Positions 43,780 through 53,685 of a DNA stretch of 64,000 nucleotides are shown piece by piece (within the stretch, counting starts at the first letter, position 1; each line of letters starts with the position of its first letter). The stretch is from contig NZ_LMND01000003.1 of NCBI RefSeq assembly GCF_001423265.1, positions 2,649 to 66,648 of the forward strand, written 5' to 3'. The notes under the pieces are model-generated. The model searched no databases and was not told the origin of the DNA. It saw only the letters and a list, made by a program, of their open reading frames with translations. Source of the DNA: Methylobacterium sp. Leaf108. GTDB taxonomy: Bacteria > Pseudomonadota > Alphaproteobacteria > Rhizobiales > Beijerinckiaceae. The position numbers and the translations under genes were made by a program.

Positions 43780-45125
43780 GAGGGTGCGGTCGCCGGATGG
43801 AGGGGCCCGTCCCCGGAACGGACGGGAGGGAGGGCAGCGGCCGACAGGATCGCCCGCCGGCAGTAGAGGAGGACCACCAGTTCCGAGGCGACGACGCCCA
43901 GCAGCGACCAGGCCGGGGTCGCCAGCCACAGCAGCAGGCCGACGAGGCCGATGCCGAAGGCGGCGCTGGCCAGCGCCACACGGGCCAGCGCCCGGAACTC
44001 GCCGCGGGTCTCGAGCAGGGTCTTGGGCCCGACGTAGAGCATGGTCGCCGTCACCGTCGCCCAGACCAGGAGCGCGATCAGGCCGAGCGGCTCGCCCGCG
44101 AACCGCCCGGCGAACAGCTGGCTCTCGATGAGCCGCAGGGTCGCGGCCAGGAAGACGCCGTAGCCGAGGCAGCCGGCCAGCAGCAGGCCGGTGGAGAGGG
44201 CCATGAGGTGGCGCAGGCGGGCGCCGTCGCCCCGGGCGAGGCTGGCGGCCATCTCCGGCTGCATCAGGTTGACGACGACGGAGGCCGAGAGCCGCAGGGG
44301 CGAGAACAGCACCAGGGTCGCGGCGATGGGGGCATAGGCCGCCGGCCCGGCGAGCAGGGCGACGAGGAGGGTCTGGCCCTGCGCCTGGATATTGGCGGTG
44401 GCGACCCCCGCCACCGACCAGGCGAGGGAGCGCCACAGGCCGCGGTAACGCCGCAGCACGTGGCGCCCGAGGCTGATGCGGACCGGCTCGCGGAACGCGG
44501 CGAGGCCCGCGAGGATGGCGATGCCGTGGGCGGCGGCCAGCACCGCGAGGCTGCCGGGCAGGACGAGGTCGGCGCGCCCGCCGGCGAGAAGGCAGGCGAG
44601 CAGCACCGTCCCGGTCCCGGCGAAGGTGGCGTCGCTGATGCCGGCGATGCCGGGCCGGCGGCAGGCGAACAGCATGTTGCGCAGGTAGCTGCGCAGGCAC
44701 CACAGCCCGACGAAGGCCCCGCCCGCCGCCGCGGTGGCGGCCCCGAGGGGAATCGCCAGGACGAGGGCGGTGCCGAGCCCCATGGCCAGGGACAGCAGGG
44801 CCGCGCCGGAGCCGAAGGTGACGGCCTGGGCCCGCATCGCCCGGGCGCCGCGGGCCTGCGGGATGAAGACGCTCGCCGGCATGCCGGCCACCGCCCGCAC
44901 GAAGGTGAGCGCGATGCCGCCGATCAGGAAGACGATGGCGAACAGCCCGTAGTCGTGCGGGACCAGGGCGTGGACCAGGGCGATGTTGAGGCCGAAGTGG
45001 AACACGCTCTGGAGCACCTCGCCCCCGAGCATCAGGACGAAGCGGCGCCCGAGCCGGACGAGGTCGCGCCGGCCGCCGGGTTCGGCGGCGGCATCCGCGA
45101 GGGAGGCGGTGTGTTGGCGGATCAT
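43770..45125 (-). CDS. Polysaccharide flippase (Wzx/MATE-like), 451 aa
   Basis: An integral membrane protein with about 12 hydrophobic helices, beginning LVRLGRRFVLMLGGEVLQSVFHFGLNIALVHAL and including LFAIVFLIGGIALTFVRAV and LLLAGCLGYGVFLAATLRL. The pattern of MOP-superfamily transporters suggests that it flips lipid-linked polysaccharide repeat units across the inner membrane. It is the second gene of a leftward operon (glycosyltransferase, flippase, acyltransferase) with short or overlapping junctions. Confidence 0.86.
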   Translation of the reverse strand: MIRQHTASLADAAAEPGGRRDLVRLGRRFVLMLGGEVLQSVFHFGLNIALVHALVPHDYGLFAIVFLIGGIALTFVRAVAGMPASVFIPQARGARAMRAQAVTFGSGAALLSLAMGLGTALVLAIPLGAATAAAGGAFVGLWCLRSYLRNMLFACRRPGIAGISDATFAGTGTVLLACLLAGGRADLVLPGSLAVLAAAHGIAILAGLAAFREPVRISLGRHVLRRYRGLWRSLAWSVAGVATANIQAQGQTLLVALLAGPAAYAPIAATLVLFSPLRLSASVVVNLMQPEMAASLARGDGARLRHLMALSTGLLLAGCLGYGVFLAATLRLIESQLFAGRFAGEPLGLIALLVWATVTATMLYVGPKTLLETRGEFRALARVALASAAFGIGLVGLLLWLATPAWSLLGVVASELVVLLYCRRAILSAAALPPVRSGDGPLHPATAPSWR

Positions 45126-45135
45126 GGCAGGCGGA

Positions 45136-46287
45136 TCATGAGTGGACCACCGCCGGGGCGGCCGCGCGGGGCTTGCGTGCGAGGCGGGGGGCGAGCATGG
45201 CGGCAAAGGCCCGGCCCACCGCCGCCTCGCTGAACAGGGTCTCGAAGCGCCGGCGGGCGGCGGGCGCACGGGCGGCGAGCGACCCCGGGTCGGCGACGAT
45301 CGCCGCCAGGGCGGCACTGAGCGCGGCGGCATCGTCGGGGGGCACGGTCCAGCCGGTGCGCCCGGCCTCCACCACCTCGACGAGGCCGCCGATGGCCGAG
45401 ACCACGGGCGGGCGCCCGTAGGCCATCGCCTCGATCGCCACCCGGCCGAGCGATTCGGGCAGGCGCGAGGGCACGACGACGACATCGGCCCAGCGGTAGT
45501 GGGGCGCCGGATCGGGGTCGAACGGGCGCAGGGTGATGCGCCCGTCCATGCCGGAGTCACCGATGCGAGCGGCGAGCGCCGCCTCGCGGGCGGCGTCCTC
45601 GAAGGCGCTGCCGACGATCCTGAGTTCGATCCGCGCCCGCACAGCCGCCGGCAGGGCCGCGATGGCGTCGAGCAGCACCTCCTGGCCCTTGATGCGGCTG
45701 ATGCGGCCGAGCATCAAGAGGCGCAGGGGCCGGGTGCCGTCGTAGGTGACCGGCTCGGGCGCGGCCGGGCCGGCGATGCCGTTGTAGATCACGCGGGTGT
45801 CGGCGCAGGCCGGCAGGGCGAAGGCCGCCCGCGTCGCCTGCGAATTGAACACCACCTCGGCCCCGCTCCAGCGCACGAGCAGGCGCAGGACCCTGCGCAC
45901 CAGCCCCTCGGGGATCTCGTGGACGTGCAGGATGGTGCGGCCGGGAAACAGCCGCGCGGCGATCAGGTAGTCGGCCACCACCGTGGTGTTGACGTAGACG
46001 AGATCGCAGGTCGCCAGCCGCCGGGCGGCCCTGGCCAGCGCCAGGGGCAGGCGCAAGAGGCCGAGGGTGGCCAGACGCGCCAGGCCGCGCCGGCGCAGGA
46101 TCCACAGCGGCTCGTACAGGATCTCGTCGGCCAGGCCATGCAACAGGTCGAGGATCGGGCCGGGCCGGGGCAGGACGACGGTGATGCGCGCATCGGGGGC
46201 CAGCGCCCGGATCGTGCGGATGCTCTCGGCGAAGCACCGGTCCGAGCCGTAGAGTTCGTAGCCCTGATGGATGCAGGCGATGTGCAT
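45136..46287 (-). CDS. GT4-family glycosyltransferase, 383 aa
   Basis: Two Rossmann halves: MHIACIHQGYELYGSDRCFAESIR (acceptor side) and, from residue 190, RLLMLGRISRIKGQEVLLDA followed by VPSRLPESLGRVAIEAMAYGRPPVVSAIGGLVEVV. The E-x7-E pattern of GT4 enzymes is ESLGRVAIE. It transfers a sugar from a nucleotide donor to the growing exopolysaccharide lipid carrier; donor and acceptor are unknown. It is the first gene of the leftward operon, divergent from the GT gene at 46501. Confidence 0.9.
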   Translation of the reverse strand: MHIACIHQGYELYGSDRCFAESIRTIRALAPDARITVVLPRPGPILDLLHGLADEILYEPLWILRRRGLARLATLGLLRLPLALARAARRLATCDLVYVNTTVVADYLIAARLFPGRTILHVHEIPEGLVRRVLRLLVRWSGAEVVFNSQATRAAFALPACADTRVIYNGIAGPAAPEPVTYDGTRPLRLLMLGRISRIKGQEVLLDAIAALPAAVRARIELRIVGSAFEDAAREAALAARIGDSGMDGRITLRPFDPDPAPHYRWADVVVVPSRLPESLGRVAIEAMAYGRPPVVSAIGGLVEVVEAGRTGWTVPPDDAAALSAALAAIVADPGSLAARAPAARRRFETLFSEAAVGRAFAAMLAPRLARKPRAAAPAVVHS

Positions 46288-46500
46288 CGGTGTCCCCGTG
46301 GCCCCGTCCGGAGCGGATGCGGGGCTCGAATTCTCTACCCGACAGGTCGTGAGCAAATCGTAGCTTTGACGGGAAACATGCGATCGGAACGAATGCATCG
46401 CGGGCGGTAAGGATGATTTAGGCGTTGCCGGTGCAGGGTTTGACGACTGCCGGCGCGAATTCCACGGGTCGCGGCGGCGCCGAACCAGAGCCACGCCGCC

Positions 46501-47694
46501 ATGACGACCACGCGCCGGCCTTCCATGCTGATCCTCGGGACGCGTGGCGTCCCGGCGGCGCACGGGGGTTTCGAGACCTTCGCCGAACGCCTCGCCCTGC
46601 ACCTGGTCGAGCGCGGCTGGGACGTGGGCGTCTACTGCCAGCGCGACGTGAGCGCGGTGACGGAGCGGTTCTCCAGCACCTACTGGCGCGGCATCGAGCA
46701 GATCCATGTGGAGGTGGCCTCCACCGGCCCGGCCGGGACCCTCGACTTCGACGCCCATTGCGTGCGCGACGCCGCCGACCGCGACGGCGTCTGCCTGGTG
46801 CTCGGCTACAACGGGGCGGTGTTCCTGCCGTATCTGCGGCTGGCCGGCTCCAAGATCATGACCAACATGGACGGCATCGAGTGGCGCCGCCCGAAATGGA
46901 GCCGGGCCGTGAAGGCGTGGTTCTGGATCAACGAGTGGATCGCCGCCTGGTCGTCGCAGCGCCTGGTCGCCGACCATCCTGTCATCGCCGACCACATCGC
47001 CACCCGGCGCCCGCGCAAGGCCATCGCCACCATCCCTTACGGCGGGCAGGAGGTGCTCGGCGCCCCCCTCGCCCCGGTGGAGGCCCTGGGCCTGACGCCG
47101 GGCCGCTACCTGATCTCGGTGGCGCGCATCGAGCCCGACAACAGCATCCTGCCCATCGTCGAGACGTTTTCGCGGCGCCCGCGCGGCATGACGCTCGCGG
47201 TGCTCGGCCGCCTCGACGACGCCAACCCCTATCACCGGGCGGTGCGCGCGGCGGCGGGCGGTGAGGTGCTGTTCCCCGGCCCGATCTACGACCCGCCGTC
47301 GCTGCAGGCCCTGCGGTTCCACGCCCGCGCCTACGTGCACGGGCACACGGTGGGAGGCACCAACCCCTCGCTGGTCGAATCCCTGTGGGCGGGCAACCCG
47401 GTGATCGCCCACGCCAACGCCTACAACGCCTGGACGGCGGGGCCCGAGCAGCTGTTCTTCTCGGATGCCGACGACCTCGACGCGGCCATCGCCACGGCGC
47501 TCGGCGACGACGCCTGGGTCGCCCGGGCCGGTGCGGCCGCCCGCGTGCGAGCCTCGCGGGATTTCGCCTGGAGCGACATCCTCAAGGCCTACGAGCAGGA
47601 GCTGCTCGTGCTCGGCGGCTACGCCGCCGCCCCGGCGCTGGCGCCGGTCATGGACGGCGCCCTCGGCCTGCCGGCGGAAGAGATGGTGCGGTGA
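46501..47694 (+). CDS. DUF1972/GT4 glycosyltransferase, 397 aa
   Basis: The start MTTTRRPSMLILGTRGVPAAHGGFETFAERLA is the DUF1972 signature of rhamnosyltransferase-like GT4 enzymes (G-T-R-G-V-P..H-G-G-F-E). The C-terminal half has LISVARIEPDNSILPIVE, VLGRLDD and the donor site HGHTVGGTNPSLVESLWAG. It probably adds a sugar during exopolysaccharide repeat-unit assembly. Its stop overlaps the GTG start of the glycosidase gene by 4 nt. Confidence 0.9.
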   Translation: MTTTRRPSMLILGTRGVPAAHGGFETFAERLALHLVERGWDVGVYCQRDVSAVTERFSSTYWRGIEQIHVEVASTGPAGTLDFDAHCVRDAADRDGVCLVLGYNGAVFLPYLRLAGSKIMTNMDGIEWRRPKWSRAVKAWFWINEWIAAWSSQRLVADHPVIADHIATRRPRKAIATIPYGGQEVLGAPLAPVEALGLTPGRYLISVARIEPDNSILPIVETFSRRPRGMTLAVLGRLDDANPYHRAVRAAAGGEVLFPGPIYDPPSLQALRFHARAYVHGHTVGGTNPSLVESLWAGNPVIAHANAYNAWTAGPEQLFFSDADDLDAAIATALGDDAWVARAGAAARVRASRDFAWSDILKAYEQELLVLGGYAAAPALAPVMDGALGLPAEEMVR

Positions 47695-48965
47695 CCCCGG
47701 AGGGAACGCTCGGCCGCCGGGCGTTTCTCGCGCAGGGGCTGGCGGCAGGGCTTTCGGCGGCGGGGTTTGCCGCCCTGCCATCCGACGCTTTGGCGCAGGC
47801 CCGGATGCCGCGGCTGCGGCGGGGCATCAACGTCTGGCCGTGGTTCTCCCTCACCAAGGAATATCCCGCCCCGCGCACCGACTACGCCTGGCCGCCCTAC
47901 CAGGACCAGCGCCCGGTGCCGCGTGCCGCCGACCTGCGCAGGCTGCGCACGGCGGGGTTCGACTTCCTGCGGATCCCGGTGGACCCCGGCCCGTTCCTGG
48001 CCTTCGGCCAGCCGCAGCGAGGTGCCCTCCTCGGGCTGCTCACGGACGCGGTGGCGCGAAGCCTCGACGCCGACCTGTCGGTGGTGGTCAACCTGCAGAT
48101 CAACGAGGCGACCCACCATTTCACCTCATCCCGCCTGATCGCCGGCACGCAGGCCCCCGATTTTGCCGGCTACGGGGCGCTGGTCGGCGAGGTCGCCGGA
48201 GCCCTGGCGCGCATCGGGGGCGGGCGGGTGGCGCTGGAACCGGTCAACGAGCCGCCGCAGGGCTGCGGTTCGGCCGAATGGGACGGCGTGCAGCTCGCCC
48301 TGCTGCGCCGGGCCCGCGCGGCCGCGCCCGGCCTGCCCCTGGTGGCCACCGGCGCCTGCGGCGGCATGATCCCCGGCCTCGAAGCGCTCGATCCGGCCCC
48401 GATCCTGGCGCTGGCACCGGTGTTCTTCACGTTTCACTATTACGAGCCCTACCTGTTCAGCCACCAGGGCGCGCCCTGGATGCGCGAGCCGGTCTACCGG
48501 GCGCTCAACGCGGTGCCGTGGCCGGCCTCGGCCGGGTCCCTTGAGGCGACCCTGGCGGCGGTGCGCCGGCGCATGGCCGCCGACACCGTGCTGTCGGCGA
48601 CGGCCAAGGCCAACGCCTACGCCGAGACCGAGCGGGTGCTGACCCAGTATTTCGACGCCCGGCCCGACCGGCCGTTCGTGGACCACGCGATGGCGCGGGT
48701 GAGCGCCTACGCCCGCCGCCACGCCATCCCGCCCGAGCACATCGTTCTCGGCGAATTCGGGGCCCTGCGCTCGGACGCCCGCTACGTCGCCGCCCCCGCC
48801 CCGGACCGCGCCCGCTACATCCGCGACGTGCGGACGAGCGCGGAGGCCGCCGGCTTCCCCTGGGCGTTCTGGAACCTGTTCGACGGCATGGGCCTCATCG
48901 ACGACACCACGCGGGTGTTCGACCGCGCCATCGCGGATGCGCTCGGGGTCGGCGCGCCGGATTAA
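47691..48965 (+). CDS. Glycoside hydrolase family 5 (cellulase-like), exported
   Basis: GTG start overlapping the GT stop. A Tat-like signal is visible (LGRRAFLAQGLAAGLSAAGFAAL...ALAQA). The TIM barrel has RRGINVWPWF, GFDFLRIPVDPGPFL, the acid/base Glu in LEPVNEPP and the nucleophile Glu in HIVLGEFGALRS, plus TFHYYEPYLF. Glycosidases inside polysaccharide clusters usually trim or release the polymer in the periplasm. Substrate (beta-glucan or other) is not decidable. Placement within the cluster, translationally coupled to a glycosyltransferase, supports a role in the same pathway. Confidence 0.9.
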   Translation: MTPEGTLGRRAFLAQGLAAGLSAAGFAALPSDALAQARMPRLRRGINVWPWFSLTKEYPAPRTDYAWPPYQDQRPVPRAADLRRLRTAGFDFLRIPVDPGPFLAFGQPQRGALLGLLTDAVARSLDADLSVVVNLQINEATHHFTSSRLIAGTQAPDFAGYGALVGEVAGALARIGGGRVALEPVNEPPQGCGSAEWDGVQLALLRRARAAAPGLPLVATGACGGMIPGLEALDPAPILALAPVFFTFHYYEPYLFSHQGAPWMREPVYRALNAVPWPASAGSLEATLAAVRRRMAADTVLSATAKANAYAETERVLTQYFDARPDRPFVDHAMARVSAYARRHAIPPEHIVLGEFGALRSDARYVAAPAPDRARYIRDVRTSAEAAGFPWAFWNLFDGMGLIDDTTRVFDRAIADALGVGAPD

Positions 48966-50308
48966 CGCCGCCGTGCCGGAACGACCCGATCCCCCGGCGG
49001 CAGCGGCCGGAACATCACCAGCATCAAAACCGCGAACTTCATCATCAGCGTGGTCTTGCCCGCGATGCTCTCGGAGGTGTTGAGGAGCAGCGCGAACACG
49101 ATCACCGGCAGGGCTGTGCCGGGCCGGCAGCGGCGGATCACCTCGGTCATGAACAGGACCACGGCGATGGTGAGCAGGGCCGTCATGAACACGCCCTGGT
49201 AGAGCACCATGCGGATGATCGGGTTCTCGATGCCCCATTCGAGGCCGCTGATGCGGCGCAAGCTATCGACGAGCGCCGTGTCGGGGCCGAACATCAGGTC
49301 GCGCAAGGGGATGCGGCCGAACAGTTCGAACATCTCGACGCGGGCGTTGGCGCTGCCGCCGTCCGAGACGAAGCGCTGCAGCAGCTTGTCGAAGAAGCCG
49401 CCCACCGCCAGGCCCACCACCGCCATCGGCGCCACGGCGAGGACGACGAGGAAGATGCCGGCGCCCAGGAGCGGCACCCTCCCCGAGCGCAGCACGCGAA
49501 GGCCCTGCACGAGGGCGTAGGCGCCTCCGAAGACGAGGCAGGCGACGATGGCCGAGCGGCCGCCGAAGGTCACCAGCGCCACGAGCTGGAGCGCGATCAT
49601 CGGCAGGCGCAGGGCGGCGGGGATCGCCGAGCCGCCGCCGGCCTGGAGCGCCATGAGATAGAGCCCGGTGACGGTGGCGTTCACCAGCGGGTGCCCCTGC
49701 AGCGCCGCCGAGCGGGTGTCGGTGGGAAACACCGCGCCGTCGAAGCGGTAGGGGAACACCAGGGTGCCGGTGAGGAATTCGGCGAGCCCCAGGAGGGCGT
49801 TGGCGAGCATGACGAGGTGGAGCGCCTGCTCCATCCGGCGCAGGCCCCGGCCGTCGAGATTGGCCATCACCGGCACCAGCAGGGCCGGGCCGACGTAGGT
49901 GTCGATGGAGCCGGCGAGCCCGCTCGCCCCGCGCAGGGCGATGTGGGCGGCCATCGACAGGGCGACCACCAGCAGGAACAGGCTGGCCGGACAGGCCTGG
50001 ACCGAGCGCACCAGGAACCCGACCGGGTCGCCGTTGGTGAGGAGCGACCAGGCGAACAGCAGCACCGCGCAATAGGTCGCCGGGTGGATCTTGGCCGCGG
50101 CACTGCCCGAGAGGCCGTCGTAGTTCAGGCCGGCGTACCAGAGCATGCCGCCCGAGACGCCGAACAGCAGCACGGTGGTCAGCACCAGGGCCGCCACCGG
50201 CGCCGAGCGTCGCACGCTCACCGGCCGCGAGGCCTGGGCCGAAAAGACCGGCGCTTCGAAGGCGGGCGTCCGGTTCGGCCCGGCGGGGGACGCGGTGCGG
50301 CTGCGCAT
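48962..50308 (-). CDS. VpsF-like polysaccharide polymerase/ligase-type membrane protein
   Basis: A 448-residue protein with about 11 hydrophobic helices (VAALVLTTVLLFGVSGGMLWYAG, SLFLLVVALSMAAHIAL, LLGAGIFLVVLAVAPMAVVGLAVGG). The GGRSAIVACLVFGG block and the loop FGRIPLRDLMFGPD resemble the VpsF group of O-antigen polymerase/ligase relatives. It likely polymerises or ligates exopolysaccharide repeat units. It ends 4 nt inside the convergent GH5 gene and starts 8 nt after the Wzz-like gene, with which it forms a leftward pair. Confidence 0.78.
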   Translation of the reverse strand: MRSRTASPAGPNRTPAFEAPVFSAQASRPVSVRRSAPVAALVLTTVLLFGVSGGMLWYAGLNYDGLSGSAAAKIHPATYCAVLLFAWSLLTNGDPVGFLVRSVQACPASLFLLVVALSMAAHIALRGASGLAGSIDTYVGPALLVPVMANLDGRGLRRMEQALHLVMLANALLGLAEFLTGTLVFPYRFDGAVFPTDTRSAALQGHPLVNATVTGLYLMALQAGGGSAIPAALRLPMIALQLVALVTFGGRSAIVACLVFGGAYALVQGLRVLRSGRVPLLGAGIFLVVLAVAPMAVVGLAVGGFFDKLLQRFVSDGGSANARVEMFELFGRIPLRDLMFGPDTALVDSLRRISGLEWGIENPIIRMVLYQGVFMTALLTIAVVLFMTEVIRRCRPGTALPVIVFALLLNTSESIAGKTTLMMKFAVLMLVMFRPLPPGDRVVPARRR

Positions 50309-50315
50309 CGGCCCC

Positions 50316-52445
50316 TCAGGCGGCCCGCGAGACCAGGACGCCGGCCGAGATCGGGCGCCCGTTGAGGATGGCCGCCTCGGTGGCGTCGAGGAGGTCGCGC
50401 TGGGTGGTCACGCCGGCGTCGGCCACCAGCAGCACCGCGTCGGCCAAGACCATCAGCGGGGTCGCCTGCAGGCTCTCCACCAGGGCGCCGCCCTCCACCA
50501 CCACGAGGTCGAAGCGCCGCCCGACCTCGTCGAGGAAGCGTTCCTTCGCGTCGAGGTCGGTGACCTCGCCGCGCTTCTGGCGGCCGAGCCCGAGGGTGCG
50601 GATGCCGCTGGCGGGCTGGGCCCGGATCACCGTGTTGAGGCTGCGCTCGCCGCGCAGCACGTCGAGGAAGCCCGGCGAGGCGCCGCCCTCGCGCAGGTCC
50701 GTCTCGATGTAGAGCACGCGCAGGCCGCGGGCCTCGGCCACGGAGGCCAGGAGATGCGCGATCCGGCGGCGGGCGGTGTCGTCGCCCCGGCTCGAGGTGA
50801 CGAAGACGCTGCCGATGGTCTCGCCGCCGCGGCCGCGCAGGGCGAGCATGCGCCCGAGCAGCAGGCTCACCGCATGGACGTCCGGCCCCCCGGCGGCGGC
50901 GGGTTTGGCGCTCCCCGCCCTGGCGGTGGTGGCCTTCAGCGGAACCACCCCGAGGACGGGGGCGTCGGCCAGGGCCTGCATCTGGTTGCGCGAGAGCACG
51001 GTGGGGCTGAGGTACTCGCGCACCACCGCGAGCCCGGTGCCGAGCCCGAGGCCCGCCGCCAGGGCGCCGAGCGCGAACACGCCGGGCAGCGGCCAGCTCT
51101 TCTCCTGGGGCGGGTTGGCCAGCGAGATGATGCGGGCGTTGGTGGAATCGATGCCGGCCTGGTCGCGGATCTCGCGGGCGCGGGTGAGGAACGCCGTGTA
51201 GACGGTGCGGCTCGCCTCGACGTCGCGCTCGAGCTCGCGCAGCCGGATCGAGGCCTGCGACGTCGTGTTGGTCTCGCCCTGGAGGCGTTTCAGGCTGGCG
51301 GACAGGGACTTCTCGTTGGCCAGCGCCCGCTCGTAATCGGCCCGGGCCGAGCGGGCGAGGCGCCCGAGTTCGCCGGAGATGAGGTTGCGCACCTCCTGCA
51401 TCTGCGCGCCGATGGAGACGATCGAGGGATGGCGGCCGCCGAGCTGGGTCGAGAGGTCCGCCTGCCGCTCGGAGAGTTCGGCGAACTGCTGGCGCAGCCG
51501 GGCGATCACCGGGGATTGCAGCGCCTCCGCCGTGGCCTCGGCGCCGCCGCCGGCCCTGCGGATCTGCTCGATCTGCTCGATGCGGGCCTTGAGCTCCGAG
51601 GCCTTGCTCTGGGCGGCGCTGAGCTGGATGTTGATGTCGCTCAGCTGCTGCTCGGTGACGAGGCGGCCGTTGGAGCGCACGAGGTCGTTCTGCGCGCGGA
51701 AGGTCTCGGCCCGGTCCTCGGCCTGGCGCACCCGCTCGCGCTGCTCGTCGAGCCGGCTCGTGAGTTCGTCGGAGGCCCGCCGGGAGGCCTGCACCCGGGC
51801 GTCGGCGAGGTCGGCGAGATAGGCGCTCGCGATGGCGTTGGCCAGGCGCGCGGCCTTGGCGGCGGATTTGGCCGTGATGATGATGTCGATCACGAACACC
51901 TTGTCGGCACGCTTGATGGCCAGGCGCTTCTTGAGGGCGCGCAGGGTGCGCTCGTTCAGGTCGGCCGGGCTCTCGGCGGCCGGCGTTTTGCCCACCAGCC
52001 CGGCCAGGGCGTCGGTGACGGCGGAGAAATCCCCCCGTCCCGCGAACTCGGGGTCGGCGGTGAGGTCGGTGGCGGCGATGGCACGCCCGAGCACGCTGGC
52101 CGATTCGATCAGCCGGACCTGGCTCTCCACCTGCGTGATGCCGCCGTCGGGCGCCACCGAGACCGGGTTGATGTCGTTGGTCATCACCGTGCGGTCGCGC
52201 GGGTCGATCAGGATCTGCGAGGTGGCGGTGTAGAGGGAGGGCGTGGTCAGCCCGTAGGCGAGGGCCACCGCCACAAGGACGAGGGGGGTCCACAGGATCC
52301 AGCCGCTGCGGCGCCGCAGGATGCGCCAGAGGTCGCCGATCTCGGCGGTGCGGTCGAGCTCGGGCCCGGCGAAGTTGACCGCCGGCCCGCCGGCCACCGC
52401 CATGGCCCGGCCCCGCGCCCCCATCGTGCTTTCGAACTGCGTCAT
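50316..52445 (-). CDS. Wzz/GumC-like chain-length protein with degenerate kinase domain
   Basis: The protein has a Wzz domain (ILRRRSGWILWTPLVLVAVALAYGL as the first membrane helix near residue 50; long coiled-coil with QASRRASDELTSRLDEQRERVRQAEDRAETF at 230-260; second helix WPLPGVFALGALAAGLGLGTG near 455) and a C-terminal BY-kinase-like domain of 200 residues. In that domain the Walker A is lost (VTSSRGDDTARRRIA in place of GxGKST) while the Walker A'-like LYIETDLREGG remains. No C-terminal tyrosine cluster is seen. It probably controls polymer length and export without kinase activity. Confidence 0.85.
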   Translation of the reverse strand: MTQFESTMGARGRAMAVAGGPAVNFAGPELDRTAEIGDLWRILRRRSGWILWTPLVLVAVALAYGLTTPSLYTATSQILIDPRDRTVMTNDINPVSVAPDGGITQVESQVRLIESASVLGRAIAATDLTADPEFAGRGDFSAVTDALAGLVGKTPAAESPADLNERTLRALKKRLAIKRADKVFVIDIIITAKSAAKAARLANAIASAYLADLADARVQASRRASDELTSRLDEQRERVRQAEDRAETFRAQNDLVRSNGRLVTEQQLSDINIQLSAAQSKASELKARIEQIEQIRRAGGGAEATAEALQSPVIARLRQQFAELSERQADLSTQLGGRHPSIVSIGAQMQEVRNLISGELGRLARSARADYERALANEKSLSASLKRLQGETNTTSQASIRLRELERDVEASRTVYTAFLTRAREIRDQAGIDSTNARIISLANPPQEKSWPLPGVFALGALAAGLGLGTGLAVVREYLSPTVLSRNQMQALADAPVLGVVPLKATTARAGSAKPAAAGGPDVHAVSLLLGRMLALRGRGGETIGSVFVTSSRGDDTARRRIAHLLASVAEARGLRVLYIETDLREGGASPGFLDVLRGERSLNTVIRAQPASGIRTLGLGRQKRGEVTDLDAKERFLDEVGRRFDLVVVEGGALVESLQATPLMVLADAVLLVADAGVTTQRDLLDATEAAILNGRPISAGVLVSRAA

Positions 52446-52766
52446 GGCCTACCGGTCGCCTGTGACACGGCTCCGGCGCGGACGCTCCCGAGGGAGGAAC
52501 CGCCGCCGGACCGAGATCGCCAACCACCCGACGCTACGAGACGATTCACCAAGCCGAGGTTTCCGGCCGGCGCGGATCTGCCGACATGGTGAATGCGGCG
52601 CTAACGGCGGTTTTGCGCGGCCACCCGCCGAACCTTTGTGCGGCCGCGCCGGAAACTTGTGCGGCCGTTGGCTCGTGCCCGGACGAAGGTGCATTGACCA
52701 CCGGCCCGCGAATGGGACATTCCAGCAGGGACCGAGCACGGGACGCGACGAGGGCAAGGCCGCCGC
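52446..52766. other. Divergent intergenic region between polysaccharide and liv genes
   Basis: No gene seen. It holds the upstream regions of the leftward Wzz-like gene and the rightward livH operon. Between 52615 and 52670 the word TGTGCGGCCG occurs twice. No clear promoter could be chosen. Confidence 0.4.
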
Positions 52767-53684
52767 ATGGAATTCTTCGCCCAGCAGCTCATCAACGGCC
52801 TGACGCTGGGGTCCATCTACGGCCTCATCGCCATCGGCTACACGATGGTCTTCGGCATCATCGGCATGGTCAACTTCGCCCACGGCGACGTCTTCATGCT
52901 CTCGGCCTTCGTCGCGCTGATCGTGTTCCTGGCGCTCACCACCTGGGTCGGCCTCGTCTCGGTGCCGCTGGTCTTCGTCATCGTGCTGGTCTGCGCCATG
53001 GCGGTCACCGCCCTGTGGGGCTGGGCGATCGAACGGGCCGCCTACCGCCCCTTGCGCGGCTCGTTCCGCCTCGCGCCGCTGATCTCGGCCATCGGCGTCT
53101 CGATCTTCCTGTCGAACTTCGTGCAGGTGGTGCAGGGCGCGCGCAACAAGCCGGTGCCGCCGCTCGTGCGCGACGTCGTGGTGCTCTACCAGCGCGACGA
53201 CTACATGGTGACCCTGTCCTACAAGCAGATGCTGATCATGGTCACCACGGCGGTGCTGCTCGCCGGGTTCTGGTACCTCGTCCAGAAGACGCCGTTCGGC
53301 CGGGCCCAGCGCGCCTGCGAGCAGGACCGGCGCATGGCCGCGCTGCTGGGCATCAACGTCGACCGCACCATCTCGCTGACCTTCGTGCTCGGCGCGGCCC
53401 TGGCCGCCGTCGCCGGCACCCTCTACCTCCTCTACTACGGCGTGGTCTCGTTCTCGGACGGCTTCGTGCCCGGCGTGAAGGCCTTCACCGCGGCCGTGCT
53501 CGGCGGCATCGGCTCGCTGCCGGGCGCCGTCATCGGCGGGTTGATCATCGGCCTCATCGAGACGTTCTGGTCGGCCTATTTCTCGATCGAGTACAAGGAC
53601 GTGGCCGCCTTCCTGATCCTGATCATCGTGCTGATCTTCAAGCCGTCGGGCATCCTCGGCCGGCCGGAAGTGGAGAAGGTCTGA
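52767..53684 (+). CDS. livH: Branched-chain amino acid ABC transporter permease
   Basis: A LivH-type inner-membrane permease of 305 aa with eight or so helices. [41 protein letters not shown] is the family start. The EAA-like cytoplasmic loop is [51 protein letters not shown] follows near the end. It pairs with LivM to form the channel. First gene of a compact operon livH-livM-livG-livF-DUF6867-substrate-binding protein. Confidence 0.94.
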   Translation: MEFFAQQLINGLTLGSIYGLIAIGYTMVFGIIGMVNFAHGDVFMLSAFVALIVFLALTTWVGLVSVPLVFVIVLVCAMAVTALWGWAIERAAYRPLRGSFRLAPLISAIGVSIFLSNFVQVVQGARNKPVPPLVRDVVVLYQRDDYMVTLSYKQMLIMVTTAVLLAGFWYLVQKTPFGRAQRACEQDRRMAALLGINVDRTISLTFVLGAALAAVAGTLYLLYYGVVSFSDGFVPGVKAFTAAVLGGIGSLPGAVIGGLIIGLIETFWSAYFSIEYKDVAAFLILIIVLIFKPSGILGRPEVEKV

Positions 53685-53685
53685 C

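Noticed and set aside
45136-47781. An 881-codon leftward frame spanning two glycosyltransferases
   Set aside because: Its upstream half is the wrong-strand reading of the DUF1972 glycosyltransferase; the true start is MHIACIHQG at 46287.
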